DNA of 25,075 nt from an uncultured Oscillospiraceae bacterium (GCA_934573945.1 CAKTMQ010000012.1:1-25075); one strand, 5' to 3'; counted from the stretch's first letter, positions 1 through 6,465 are shown. A program made the numbers and translations. The notes: generated by a model from the sequence alone, not told the origin.

Positions 1-111
1 GGCATCAACGAGGAGATGCTTGAATGCGCGGGCAAGATCGCCGAAATTGACCGACAGATGCAGGAGATGTATCGGAGAATCAAATCCGCTCAAGGAAATA
101 TGGATTGTTAG
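1..111 (+). CDS. 3' end of an unidentified gene, cut by the window edge
   Basis: The first frame is open from base 1 to a TAG at 109-111 and gives the last 36 residues of a protein. The segment is charged and looks helical or coiled-coil, with repeated E/K/R/Q/M and the motif EIDRQMQEMYRRIK. No family can be assigned from this tail. It lies about 840 bp from the point where spoIVB is interrupted, so one possibility is the C-terminus of a site-specific recombinase or another gene of the mobile element. That is inference from position only. Confidence 0.5.
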   Translation, partial: GINEEMLECAGKIAEIDRQMQEMYRRIKSAQGNMDC

Positions 112-143
112 GGGATACCGAATCTTTAATAAACGACATACGC

Positions 144-163
144 AAAAAGGCACGGTACCTTTT
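144..163 (-). terminator. weak hairpin with U-tract after the small ORF at 193-318
   Basis: Read on the minus strand, AAAAGGTA and TGCCTTTT pair with one G-U wobble around a 3-nt loop, and the right arm ends in a T-run. It lies about 30 nt past the stop of the 41-aa minus-strand ORF, which fits a Rho-independent terminator. The stem is short, so this is tentative. Nothing else is visible between 112 and 192. Confidence 0.35.
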
Positions 164-192
164 CAGTGATGCTTGTACAGCGCCTTGGTTAC

Positions 193-318
193 TTATACAA
201 TTCTAATGTGCTCGCCCGGCGTCCCATCGGGTGTGAGCAGCCCCATCCGCCGCAGCCGCATGGCGGCGGAATCATCAAAGGGCGTAGTAATGTGCGGCGG
301 CATTCGTTGTGCGTGCAT
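193..318 (-). CDS. small hypothetical protein, 41 aa
   Basis: On the minus strand an AAGGAGG ribosome-binding site (325-331) lies 6 nt upstream of an ATG at 318. The frame runs 41 codons to a TAA at 193. The protein begins MHAQRMPPHI and has a short basic stretch (MRLRRMGLL) followed by TPDGTPG. I do not recognise the family. The near-perfect Shine-Dalgarno site and the hairpin after the stop are the reasons to call it real. It lies in the AT-rich block interpreted as mobile-element DNA, and small ORFs of this kind are common near element ends. A spurious ORF remains possible. Confidence 0.5.
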   Translation of the reverse strand: MHAQRMPPHITTPFDDSAAMRLRRMGLLTPDGTPGEHIRIV

Positions 319-347
319 GTCGATCCTCCTTGGTGTGTAATAGAGAA

Positions 348-379
348 GGCCCGATACCTTATGGTATCGAGCCTTTTTT
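348..379. terminator. strong intrinsic hairpin terminator
   Basis: GGCCCGATACC (348-358) pairs with GGTATCGAGCC (363-373) with one mismatch around a TTAT loop, followed by TTTTTT on the plus strand. On the minus strand the stem is followed by TTCTCTATT, so it may also end the minus-strand gene that stops at 392. The best-formed U-tract is on the plus strand and would serve transcription entering from the left edge. Confidence 0.7.
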
Positions 380-391
380 ATATGAAACCGG

Positions 392-643
392 TTATGCCTG
401 TGGCGTCAATGCTTTGATGGCCTGTTGGTTGTGCTGCTTGCCGATCAGGTAGAGAAACGCATAGGCAGGAATACGATAGAGGCTTGTAGCGCCTCGTTCA
501 GATAATCCAAAGTCTGTGGGGTTCTTTGAAATGACGTAGCTCTCACGGCCGCAGACGTTCTCCACGAAGAGAGTCCCCAGGAAATTTGGCATCGTAGATT
601 TGAAGCTCTCATAGACATAAATTATTTTTTGGTTTGACGCCAC
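392..643 (-). CDS. HipA-like toxin N-terminal fragment, 83 aa
   Basis: A GTG start at 643 is preceded by GGAGG (653-657) at 9 nt; a TTG at 649 lies too close to that site. The first 35 residues (KIIYVYESF, then LGTLFVENVCGRESY) resemble the start of HipA-family kinase toxins, where a short beta-rich region of form GxLxV...GxESYSFEY opens the protein. Full HipA proteins are about 400 aa. Here the match ends at ESY and an unrelated-looking tail of about 45 residues runs to the stop, with no kinase domain. It is therefore probably a truncated or rearranged toxin gene. The HipA match is from memory of the family pattern and is moderate; a stand-alone small mobile-element protein is the alternative. 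Confidence 0.45.
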   Translation of the reverse strand: MASNQKIIYVYESFKSTMPNFLGTLFVENVCGRESYVISKNPTDFGLSERGATSLYRIPAYAFLYLIGKQHNQQAIKALTPQA

Positions 644-645
644 GG

Positions 646-762
646 TCAATCACCTCCGTTTCGTGGTGCTCTCTTGCGAGTGGTAAGTTCAAGGTCTTGG
701 AGCTTGCGCCCCAGCTCGTCATCCTTTGCAACGAGCAGGAGGTCTTTAGTTGAATCCTTCAT
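646..762 (-). CDS. small ORF upstream of the HipA-like fragment, 38 aa
   Basis: The ATG at 762 is preceded by GGGAG at about 9 nt. The 38-residue product is charged (begins MKDSTKDLLLVAKDDELG, ends RAPRNGGD). Its TGA overlaps the start region of the next ORF, whose ribosome-binding site lies within its last codons, so the two are probably translationally coupled. In intact hipBA operons the upstream gene encodes the HTH antitoxin HipB. This product is too short for an HTH domain and may be an antitoxin remnant. A further possible start, a GTG after GGGAGG near 800, opens only 23 codons and was not annotated. Confidence 0.4.
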   Translation of the reverse strand: MKDSTKDLLLVAKDDELGRKLQDLELTTRKRAPRNGGD

Positions 763-868
763 AAATAGAAGCTCCCTTCAAAAATGAGATCTGAATCGAT
801 CTGCTTGAGATGATCACCTCCCTTGGGCAGCTGCGGTGAATTTCGTATTGCGCAAATACGGCCTATTT

Positions 869-954
869 CATGTCAGTGAAAATAGGGACAACGCCAGAAA
901 CCCTTGTAAAAGCAAGGCTTTCCCGTGTTGTCCCTATTATATATCACTCACATG
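869..954. repeat. 86-bp near-palindrome at the spoIVB/mobile-element junction
   Basis: Three nested inverted repeats share one centre. The outermost is CATGTCAGTGA (869-879) against TCACTCACATG (944-954). Inside it AATAGGGACAAC (881-892) pairs perfectly with GTTGTCCCTATT (927-938). The core GAAACCCTTG (897-906) pairs with CAAGGCTTTC (913-922) with one mismatch. The outermost arm contains the last codon and stop of the spoIVB frame. It could be a large terminator, a recombinase attachment structure or the end of a mobile element. A smaller hairpin, CGTATT-GCGCA-AATACG (844-860), adjoins it. Confidence 0.75.
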
Positions 955-1817
955 CCCTGTACGATGCCGCCAGTGGCCGCCAGCAGCTGGGGATCCGTCA
1001 CCCGCAGCAGCAGGTTCCGGGTGTCGTTGGCGCTGCTGTACAGCCGCAGGATCTCCACCTGATACTCCCGGGTCTCCTGCCCGCTGACCGTGGCCAGAAT
1101 GGTGGCGGCGCCGCATTTGACCTCCCGGCTCTCCGCCACCGGCATGGGCTCTCCGGCATCCAGCACGGACGTATCCGCCATCTTGCCGAAGATGCCGCCG
1201 TTGGTGTTGGCCGTCAGGGTGCCCACGTCACGCTGCGCCGTGAAATCGCCCCGCAGCTCGCCCGGGTCGCCTCTGGCGCCCTTCTTCACCGCTTTTACCG
1301 ACGTCTCCATGATGGAGCCGCTGTAGAGGGACATCAGCTGCGCCGTGTCCACGTCGGTGATGCCGTGTCCCAGCGCGCCGTAGCTGGCGGTCTGGGGATC
1401 GTAATAGGTCAGGGTGCCCACGCCCGCCATGCTGTCCCGGATCCACACGCCCAGCCGGTATACGCCGTCACTGCCCAGCCGGGGCGTGTCGGTGCAGGTG
1501 ATGAGCCGCTCGCCCCGCCGTATCTGCAGGGACGCCGGCACGCTGCCGTTTTCCTGCACCAGCGACTGCAGCTGCTCGGTGGAGCGCACCGGGGTGTCGT
1601 TGAACCGCAGCAGCAGGTCGCCCACCCGCAGGGTGTCGCTGCCCTCCAGCGACACCACCAGCGCGCCGTCGGCAAACAGCTTGATGCCCACCGCCTTGCC
1701 CAGCGGGATCAAGGTGCGGCCTCCCGTCTCCGCGCCCCAGGCCGGCACGGCCAGCGAGAAGGCCAGCAGGCAGGCGCACAGCAGGGAAGTCCATCGTTTT
1801 TTTCGCACTTCATACAA
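948..1817 (-). CDS. spoIVB: SpoIVB-type stage IV sporulation protease, 3' end missing
   Basis: SpoIVB is a PDZ-containing serine protease (family S55), secreted by the forespore, that triggers pro-sigma-K processing in the mother cell. Visible here are an N-terminal signal or anchor (LLCACLLAFSLAVPAWG), a PDZ region (about residues 45-105) and the GALGHGITD motif with the catalytic His. Near the end come TDPQLL and then TGGIVQGM. In the family the catalytic Asp precedes the catalytic Ser by 15 residues, in TD...TGGIVQGMSGSP. Here the frame stops right after GGIVQGM, so Ser and the final 40-50 residues are lost. The start is taken as TTG at 1817, 7 nt from AGGG; a GTG at 1826 overlaps that site. 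No SGSP-coding sequence follows within the next 900 bp. Confidence 0.85.
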   Translation of the reverse strand: MYEVRKKRWTSLLCACLLAFSLAVPAWGAETGGRTLIPLGKAVGIKLFADGALVVSLEGSDTLRVGDLLLRFNDTPVRSTEQLQSLVQENGSVPASLQIRRGERLITCTDTPRLGSDGVYRLGVWIRDSMAGVGTLTYYDPQTASYGALGHGITDVDTAQLMSLYSGSIMETSVKAVKKGARGDPGELRGDFTAQRDVGTLTANTNGGIFGKMADTSVLDAGEPMPVAESREVKCGAATILATVSGQETREYQVEILRLYSSANDTRNLLLRVTDPQLLAATGGIVQGM

Positions 1818-1864
1818 AAAAATCACCCTTTCATGGCAAAATACAACCGTATCTCACCTGATTT

Positions 1865-1876
1865 GTCACCGGTGAC
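1865..1876. promoter_or_regulatory. 12-bp perfect palindrome between divergent genes
   Basis: GTCACCGGTGAC is a perfect palindrome in the divergent spacer between spoIVB and the oxoamine-synthase operon, about 50 bp upstream of spoIVB. It has the form of an operator for a dimeric regulator, but no known binding site is recognised. I could not find a convincing sigma-F/G promoter for spoIVB in this spacer. Confidence 0.35.
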
Positions 1877-1977
1877 TGTGTTAGTTTCTGTCGAGATCGC
1901 CGCGTCATGTCCGTTAAAATCCGGCAGCGCTGACAGTGACAGTTTTTTCCATTTTTCAACCTCGGCGCAAAAGCAAT

Positions 1978-2006
1978 TTGACAAAGAAACCCGGAGTCGG
2001 TATAAT
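1978..2006 (+). promoter_or_regulatory. consensus sigma-A promoter for the oxoamine synthase/SDR operon
   Basis: TTGACA (1978-1983) and TATAAT (2001-2006) are separated by exactly 17 bp, a full match to the vegetative consensus. The predicted transcript starts near 2013 and has an untranslated leader of about 50 nt ending in AAGGAGG (2052-2058), 4 nt before the ATG at 2063. It predicts strong vegetative expression. Confidence 0.85.
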
Positions 2007-2062
2007 GGTTGTTGCAAATGCCGCAGTTATCGGAAAACCTTAGACAGCCATAAGGAGGCTAT

Positions 2063-3253
2063 ATGGATATTTTTGAAAAATGCTACGCGCCCACGCTGGC
2101 CAGCGAGCTGAAGGAACAGGGCGTGTACCCCTACTTCCACGCGCTGCAGTCCCGGCAGGACACCGAGGTGATGATGGAGGGCAAGCGCCGCATCATGCTG
2201 GGCTCCAACAACTATCTGGGGCTGACCATCCAGCCGGAGGTGGTGGAGGCGGGTGTGAAGGCACTGGAGCAGTACGGCACCGGCTGCTCCGGCTCCCGGT
2301 TCCTAAACGGCACGCTGGAGCTGCATCTGGAGCTGGAGGAGGAGCTGGGCAAGTTCCTGCGCAAGCCGGGCGTGGTCACCTTCGGCACCGGCTTCCAGTC
2401 CAATGTGGGCATCATCTCCGCGCTGGTGGATCGCCACGACTACGTGGTGTGCGACAAGGAGAACCACGCCAGCATCTATGCCGGCTGCCAGATGAGCTAC
2501 GGCAAAATGCTGCGCTACCGCCACAGCGACATGGAGGAGCTGGAGCGGATCCTGCAGAAGATCGACGGGAAAAACGGGGTGCTGATCGTCACCGACGGCG
2601 TGTTCTCCATGGGCGGCGACATTGCCAAGCTGCCGGAGATCTGCGCGCTGGCCAAGCGCTATGGCGCCCGCGTCATGGTGGACGACGCCCACGGTCTGGG
2701 CGTGCTGGGCGAGGGCGGCCGGGGCACCGCCAGCTACTTCGGCCTGGAGGATCAGGTGGACGTGTATATGGGCACCTTCTCCAAGTCGCTGGCGTCTCTG
2801 GGCGGCTATATGGCGGCCTCGGCGGAGGTGGCGGAGTATGTGCGCCACGCCTCCCGCCCCTTCATCTTCTCCGCCTCCATCCCGCCTGCCAACTGCGCCA
2901 CGGCACTGGCGGCGCTGCGGTATCTGGAAGCCCATCCGGAGCTGCCGGAGCGGCTGCGGGCGCTGAGCCTGTACGCCCGGGACGGCTTTACGAAGCGGGG
3001 CGTGAAGATCCGGGAGAGCGCGCTGGAGGCGCCCACTCCCATCATCCCCCTGTACACCTACGAGACCTACTGGACGCTGGAGGCGGCGGCACAGATCTAC
3101 GACCGGGGCGTGTACGTCAACCCCACGCTGCCCCCCGCCACGCCGGAGGGCGAGGCGCTGCTGCGCACCAGCTACATGGCCACCCACACCGAGGCGCTGC
3201 TGGATGAGGCCATGGACATTATCGCCGACGTGATGGTGAACCGCCATGAGTAA
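2063..3253 (+). CDS. alpha-oxoamine synthase, serine palmitoyltransferase-like
   Basis: This PLP enzyme (396 aa) belongs to the fold-type I family that condenses an amino acid with an acyl-CoA or acyl-ACP: BioF, KBL, HemA and serine palmitoyltransferase. Visible residues are the substrate-stacking His135 (ENHASIYAG), Asp207 and His210 (VDDAHG), and the Schiff-base Lys241 (GTFSKSLASLGGY). The N-terminal block (EQGVYPYF, TEVMMEGKR, GCSGSRFLNGTLELH) and YVRHASRPFIFSASIPP resemble the Bacteroides/Porphyromonas serine palmitoyltransferases more than BioF. No biotin genes or threonine dehydrogenase lie nearby, and the next gene overlaps by 8 nt and encodes a reductase. I infer formation of a 3-keto long-chain base; BioF- or KBL-like activity is the alternative. 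Confidence 0.8.
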   Translation: MDIFEKCYAPTLASELKEQGVYPYFHALQSRQDTEVMMEGKRRIMLGSNNYLGLTIQPEVVEAGVKALEQYGTGCSGSRFLNGTLELHLELEEELGKFLRKPGVVTFGTGFQSNVGIISALVDRHDYVVCDKENHASIYAGCQMSYGKMLRYRHSDMEELERILQKIDGKNGVLIVTDGVFSMGGDIAKLPEICALAKRYGARVMVDDAHGLGVLGEGGRGTASYFGLEDQVDVYMGTFSKSLASLGGYMAASAEVAEYVRHASRPFIFSASIPPANCATALAALRYLEAHPELPERLRALSLYARDGFTKRGVKIRESALEAPTPIIPLYTYETYWTLEAAAQIYDRGVYVNPTLPPATPEGEALLRTSYMATHTEALLDEAMDIIADVMVNRHE

Positions 3254-4037
3254 GGTCGCCATTGTCACCGGAGGCACCTCCGGCATCGGGAGAGCTACGG
3301 CGCTGGCGCTCCAGTCCGACGGCTACACCGTCTATGAGCTGAGCCGCCGCCCTCAGGGCATGGCGGACGTGCGCCACATCGTGGCGGACATCACAAAGGA
3401 GGACACGCTGTCCGCTGCCGTGGAACAGGTGATGGCGGCAGAGGGACATATCGACCTGGTGGTGAACAACGCGGGCTTCGGCATCTCCGGCGCCATCGAA
3501 TTTACCACCACCGAGGAGGCACAGCGGCTGTTTGACGCCAACTTCTTCGGCATGGTGCGGATGAATCGGTGCGTGATCCCCCTGCTGCGGGCGCAGGGCA
3601 GCGGCCGCATCATCAACCTCAGCAGCGTGGCCGCGCCGGTGCCCATCCCGTTTCAGGCCTATTACAGCGCCACCAAGGCGGCGGTGAACGCCTACACCAT
3701 GGCGCTGGCCAACGAGCTGCGCCCCTTCGGCATCAGTGTCTGTGCCGTGCAGCCCGGCGACATCAAGACCGGCTTTACCGCCGCCCGTGAAAAGGTGATG
3801 GCCGGCGACGACGTGTATCAGGGACGGATCGGCCGGTCGGTGCGGCGCATGGAGCACGACGAGCAGACCGGCATGGATCCCGCCAGAGCGGGGCGCTTCA
3901 TCGCCAACGTGGCGGCTAAAAGCACCGTCAAGCCCCTGTACACCATCGGCCCGGATTACAAGTTCTTTGTCTTTCTGGTGCGCATTCTGCCCGGCAGGCT
4001 GCTGAACTGGATGATCGGCCTGCTGTACGCCAAATAA
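3246..4037 (+). CDS. short-chain dehydrogenase/reductase, possible 3-ketosphinganine reductase
   Basis: A classical SDR of 263 aa. The Rossmann cofactor motif TGGTSGIG lies at residues 8-15, NNAG at 74-77, the catalytic Ser in NLSS (126-127) and YSATK at Tyr140-Lys144. The C-terminal 25 residues are hydrophobic (FFVFLVRILPGRLLNWMIGLLY), suggesting membrane association as in eukaryotic ketosphinganine reductase and related lipid SDRs. Its ATG lies inside the end of the oxoamine-synthase gene, so the two are translationally coupled and probably act in sequence: condensation, then reduction of the ketone. SDR substrate cannot be read from sequence alone, so the lipid role rests on the partner gene and the hydrophobic tail. 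Confidence 0.8.
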   Translation: MSKVAIVTGGTSGIGRATALALQSDGYTVYELSRRPQGMADVRHIVADITKEDTLSAAVEQVMAAEGHIDLVVNNAGFGISGAIEFTTTEEAQRLFDANFFGMVRMNRCVIPLLRAQGSGRIINLSSVAAPVPIPFQAYYSATKAAVNAYTMALANELRPFGISVCAVQPGDIKTGFTAAREKVMAGDDVYQGRIGRSVRRMEHDEQTGMDPARAGRFIANVAAKSTVKPLYTIGPDYKFFVFLVRILPGRLLNWMIGLLYAK

Positions 4038-4068
4038 GCGGCAGTTACGGGGAAAACAGAGATAGCAT

Positions 4069-4104
4069 AAAAGAAAACCAGTCCTAAGGGACTGGTTTTC
4101 TTTT
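4069..4104. terminator. bidirectional intrinsic terminator
   Basis: A perfect 16-bp stem (arms 4069-4084 and 4089-4104, loop TAAG) with an A-run on the left and a T-run on the right lies between the convergent SDR gene and proC. It can end transcription from both sides. Confidence 0.9.
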
Positions 4105-4137
4105 ATAAAATGACCATTCAGCAAGCTGCTTTCCCGT

Positions 4138-4938
4138 TTACGCCAGATCCTTTGCCCGCTCGCTGGCGGCGATCACGGCGTCCATGGCGGCGGCGCGGAA
4201 GCCCCGCTGCTCCAACACCCGCACGCCGGCGATGGTGGTGCCGCCGGGGGAGCAGATGGCGTCCTTCATGGCGGCGGTGTGGTCGCCGCTCTCCAGCGCC
4301 AGCTTCGCCGTGCCCAGCAGCATCTGGGCGGCGTAGCGCTGCGCCTTCTGCCGGGGCAGTCCGGCGTAGACGGCGCCGTCGGCCAGCGCCTCCATCAGCA
4401 GGCAGGCGTAGGCGCCGCCGCAGCCGGAGATGGCGCTGCCCACGTCCATCAGCTTCTCGTCCAGCTCCTCCAGCAGACCGGAGCGGCACAGCAGGGACAC
4501 GAAGCCCTCCCGCTGGGCAGCGGTCACGTTGTCGGAGCAGCAGTACATAGTCACGCCCTCGCCCACCGCCACGGCGGTGTTGGGCATGATGCGGATGACG
4601 GGATAGTCACCCCCGGCCATCTCCCGGATACGCTCCATGGACAGTCCCGCCGCCATGCTCAGCAGCACGAAGGGGGTGGTGCGCTGCGCCAGCACCGGCG
4701 CCAGCGGCGTCAGCATCTGTGCCATCATCTGGGGCTTTACCCCCAGCAGGATGTAGTCGCACTCCTGTGCGATGGTCTCGTTGTCCGCCACGGAGGCGCC
4801 GATCTCGTCGGCCAGCGCCGCGGCCTTGGCCGGGGTACGGTTGGCCAGATAGATGCTCTTCCGGGTCTCCACCGTCTGGGCGGCAGCCCGCGCCAGTGCG
4901 CCGCCCATGTTGCCGGTTCCGATAAATCCATAGGTCAT
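4138..4938 (-). CDS. proC: pyrroline-5-carboxylate reductase
   Basis: ProC performs the last step of proline synthesis, reducing 1-pyrroline-5-carboxylate to proline with NAD(P)H in the cytoplasm. The N-terminal dinucleotide motif GFIGTGNMGGAL, the LGVKPQMM segment, RIMPNTAVAVGEG, and the C-terminal dimer helices with SPGGTTIAGVRVLEQ and GFRAAAMDAVIAASERA are characteristic. The length of 266 aa is normal. The start at 4938 is chosen because AAGGAGG (4947-4953) lies 8 nt upstream; the frame is open ten codons further, without a ribosome-binding site. It lies 30 nt after the DUF554 gene on the same strand and is probably last in that operon. Confidence 0.95.
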   Translation of the reverse strand: MTYGFIGTGNMGGALARAAAQTVETRKSIYLANRTPAKAAALADEIGASVADNETIAQECDYILLGVKPQMMAQMLTPLAPVLAQRTTPFVLLSMAAGLSMERIREMAGGDYPVIRIMPNTAVAVGEGVTMYCCSDNVTAAQREGFVSLLCRSGLLEELDEKLMDVGSAISGCGGAYACLLMEALADGAVYAGLPRQKAQRYAAQMLLGTAKLALESGDHTAAMKDAICSPGGTTIAGVRVLEQRGFRAAAMDAVIAASERAKDLA

Positions 4939-4968
4939 AGGGGGTTCCTCCTTATAGTAAATATTCAT

Positions 4969-5643
4969 TTAGAAAATTCTGCACAGCAAAACCGGCAGCA
5001 GAATAGCCGGTACCATGTTCAGAATGCGCAGCTTGGTCAGTCCCAGCAGGTTCAGGCTGATGCCCACGATCAGCAGCGAGCCCACAAAGGTGATCTCATT
5101 GACCACCGCCTCGCCCAGAAAGGGCGCCACCAGCGAGGCCAGCAGGGCGATGGAGCCCTCTACGGCGAATACGGTGACGCCGGACAATGCCACACCCAGT
5201 CCCATGGTGGAGGCGAACACCACCGATGCCACGCCGTCGATGACGGCCTTGGAGATCAGCAGACTGTGCTGGTGCTGCAGGCCGCTCTCCAGCGGCCCCA
5301 TAATGGCCAGCGCGCCCACGGCGAACACCAGCGAGCCGGTGACAAAGCCCTGGGTGACGCTGCTGCCGGAGAGCTTCTTCTGGAACTTTTCGCCCAGACG
5401 GTTCACCGCTGCGTCAATGTCCAGCAGCTCACCGATGAGCGTGCCCGCCACCATGGAGATGATGGGGATCAGGGCGTTGCTGCTCTTCAGCAGTCCCGGC
5501 ACGGCGATGCCGATGGTCATCAGCGATAACGCCGACATCAGAGAGCCCCGCAGCCGTTCCGGCAGCAGCTTTCCGGCGAACAGCCCCACCAGACCGCCCA
5601 CTACCACGGCGGCGCCGTTGACAAGAGAACCCAGCAGGATCAT
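4969..5643 (-). CDS. DUF554 family membrane protein (YqgA-like)
   Basis: A 224-aa integral membrane protein with about six hydrophobic segments, opening with MILLGSLVNGAAVVVGGLVG and containing GTLIGELLDID, FVTGSLVFAVGALAIMG and SLNLLGL. These are typical of the DUF554/YqgA family, which is widespread in Firmicutes and described as a possible transporter of unknown substrate. The ATG at 5643 overlaps the TGA of the upstream tcdA (ATGA), so translation is coupled. An upstream in-frame start at 5676 would overlap tcdA more deeply and has no ribosome-binding site. Function is not known. Confidence 0.85.
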   Translation of the reverse strand: MILLGSLVNGAAVVVGGLVGLFAGKLLPERLRGSLMSALSLMTIGIAVPGLLKSSNALIPIISMVAGTLIGELLDIDAAVNRLGEKFQKKLSGSSVTQGFVTGSLVFAVGALAIMGPLESGLQHQHSLLISKAVIDGVASVVFASTMGLGVALSGVTVFAVEGSIALLASLVAPFLGEAVVNEITFVGSLLIVGISLNLLGLTKLRILNMVPAILLPVLLCRIF

Positions 5644-6386
5644 GGGATCAGCCCCCCTTCCTCCAACAGATCGCACACCACTGTGCCGGCCATCAGCAGT
5701 CCGGCCACGGAGGGCACCCAGGACACGCTGGCCGGCACGCTGCGCCGTCCCGGCGGCGGGGTCTCCAGCTGCCTTGTGGCGGCCGGCTCCTCCGGGCTGA
5801 AGGCCACCTTCAGGTGGTGGATGCCCCGTGTGCGCAGCTCCTTGCGCATGACCCGCGCCAGCGGGCAGCCGGAGGTCTTGGCGATGTCGGTGATGGTCAG
5901 CAGCTCCGGGTGCAGCTTGTTGCCGGTGCCCAGCGCCGTGAGAATGGGGATGCGCCGGGCGCGCGCCTGCTCCACCAGATCCAGCTTGCAGCTGACCAGG
6001 TCGATGGCGTCCACGATGTAGTCGTAACGTCCGGCAAAGAAGTCCTCCCGGTGGGCGGCGTCATAGATGCCCACGATGGGATGCACCGCCGTGTCCGGGC
6101 AGATGTCCCGGCAGCGCCGGGCGGCCACCTCCGCCTTGGGCTGGCCGATGGTGGAGTGGAGGGCGTAGAGCTGGCGGTTGATGTTGCTGGGGGAGATCAC
6201 GTCGCCGTCGATGAGGGTCAGCTCCCCTACACCGGCGCGGCACAGCGCCTCGGCGGCATAGCTGCCCACGCCGCCCAGACCGAACACCGCCACATGGCAC
6301 TGCCGCAGCCTGGCCAGCGCGTCGCTGCCCAGCACCATTTCGGTTCTCAGAAATTCTTCGTTTTTCATGTATTTTTGCTCGTTCAT
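5640..6386 (-). CDS. tcdA: tRNA threonylcarbamoyladenosine dehydratase
   Basis: TcdA (CsdL/YgdL) belongs to the E1/ThiF/MoeB superfamily and uses ATP to cyclise t6A37 of ANN-decoding tRNAs to cyclic t6A. The adenylate-binding GLGGVGSYAAEAL lies near residues 36-48, followed by LIDGDVISPSNINRQ and the VDAIDLVSCKLDL segment. The family signature TSGCPLARVMRKELR and the C-terminal PSVAGLLMAG are present. The length of 248 aa is normal. The start is uncertain: ATG at 6386 or the ATG six codons later, both with weak ribosome-binding sites. tsaD, which makes the t6A substrate, lies 7 kb away in this window. Confidence 0.92.
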   Translation of the reverse strand: MNEQKYMKNEEFLRTEMVLGSDALARLRQCHVAVFGLGGVGSYAAEALCRAGVGELTLIDGDVISPSNINRQLYALHSTIGQPKAEVAARRCRDICPDTAVHPIVGIYDAAHREDFFAGRYDYIVDAIDLVSCKLDLVEQARARRIPILTALGTGNKLHPELLTITDIAKTSGCPLARVMRKELRTRGIHHLKVAFSPEEPAATRQLETPPPGRRSVPASVSWVPSVAGLLMAGTVVCDLLEEGGLIP

Positions 6387-6416
6387 GCGGCTTTCGCAGG
6401 TTTCTTTTTAATGGGG

Positions 6417-6444
6417 AAAGGGTCGGCGTACACGCCGACCCTTT
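6417..6444. terminator. hairpin terminator after the foldase gene
   Basis: AAAGGGTCGGCG and CGCCGACCCTTT form a perfect 12-bp stem with a TACA loop, 22 nt past the stop of the minus-strand foldase gene. The minus-strand U-tract is short (TTT, then CCCC), so it may attenuate rather than fully separate the foldase gene from tcdA. Confidence 0.75.
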
Positions 6445-6465
6445 TGGTAACGATAGACGGGGAGA

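Noticed and set aside
166..417. 83-codon plus-strand frame near the left edge
   Set aside because: It has no ribosome-binding site, runs through a terminator hairpin and is antisense to a better-supported 41-aa ORF.
869..954. CRISPR repeat or simple terminator as the explanation of the junction palindrome
   Set aside because: There is a single copy with no spacers, so it is not CRISPR. It has no clean U-tract on the spoIVB strand directly after the stem and is far longer than a standard terminator, though terminator activity is not excluded.
870..2111. 413-codon plus-strand frame across spoIVB
   Set aside because: It is antisense to spoIVB and crosses the promoter of the oxoamine synthase gene; no domain or start signal supports it.
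2063..3253. Calling the oxoamine synthase BioF
   Set aside because: No other biotin gene is nearby, the N-terminal block resembles serine palmitoyltransferases, and the coupled SDR has no role in biotin synthesis. BioF-like activity is kept only as an alternative.
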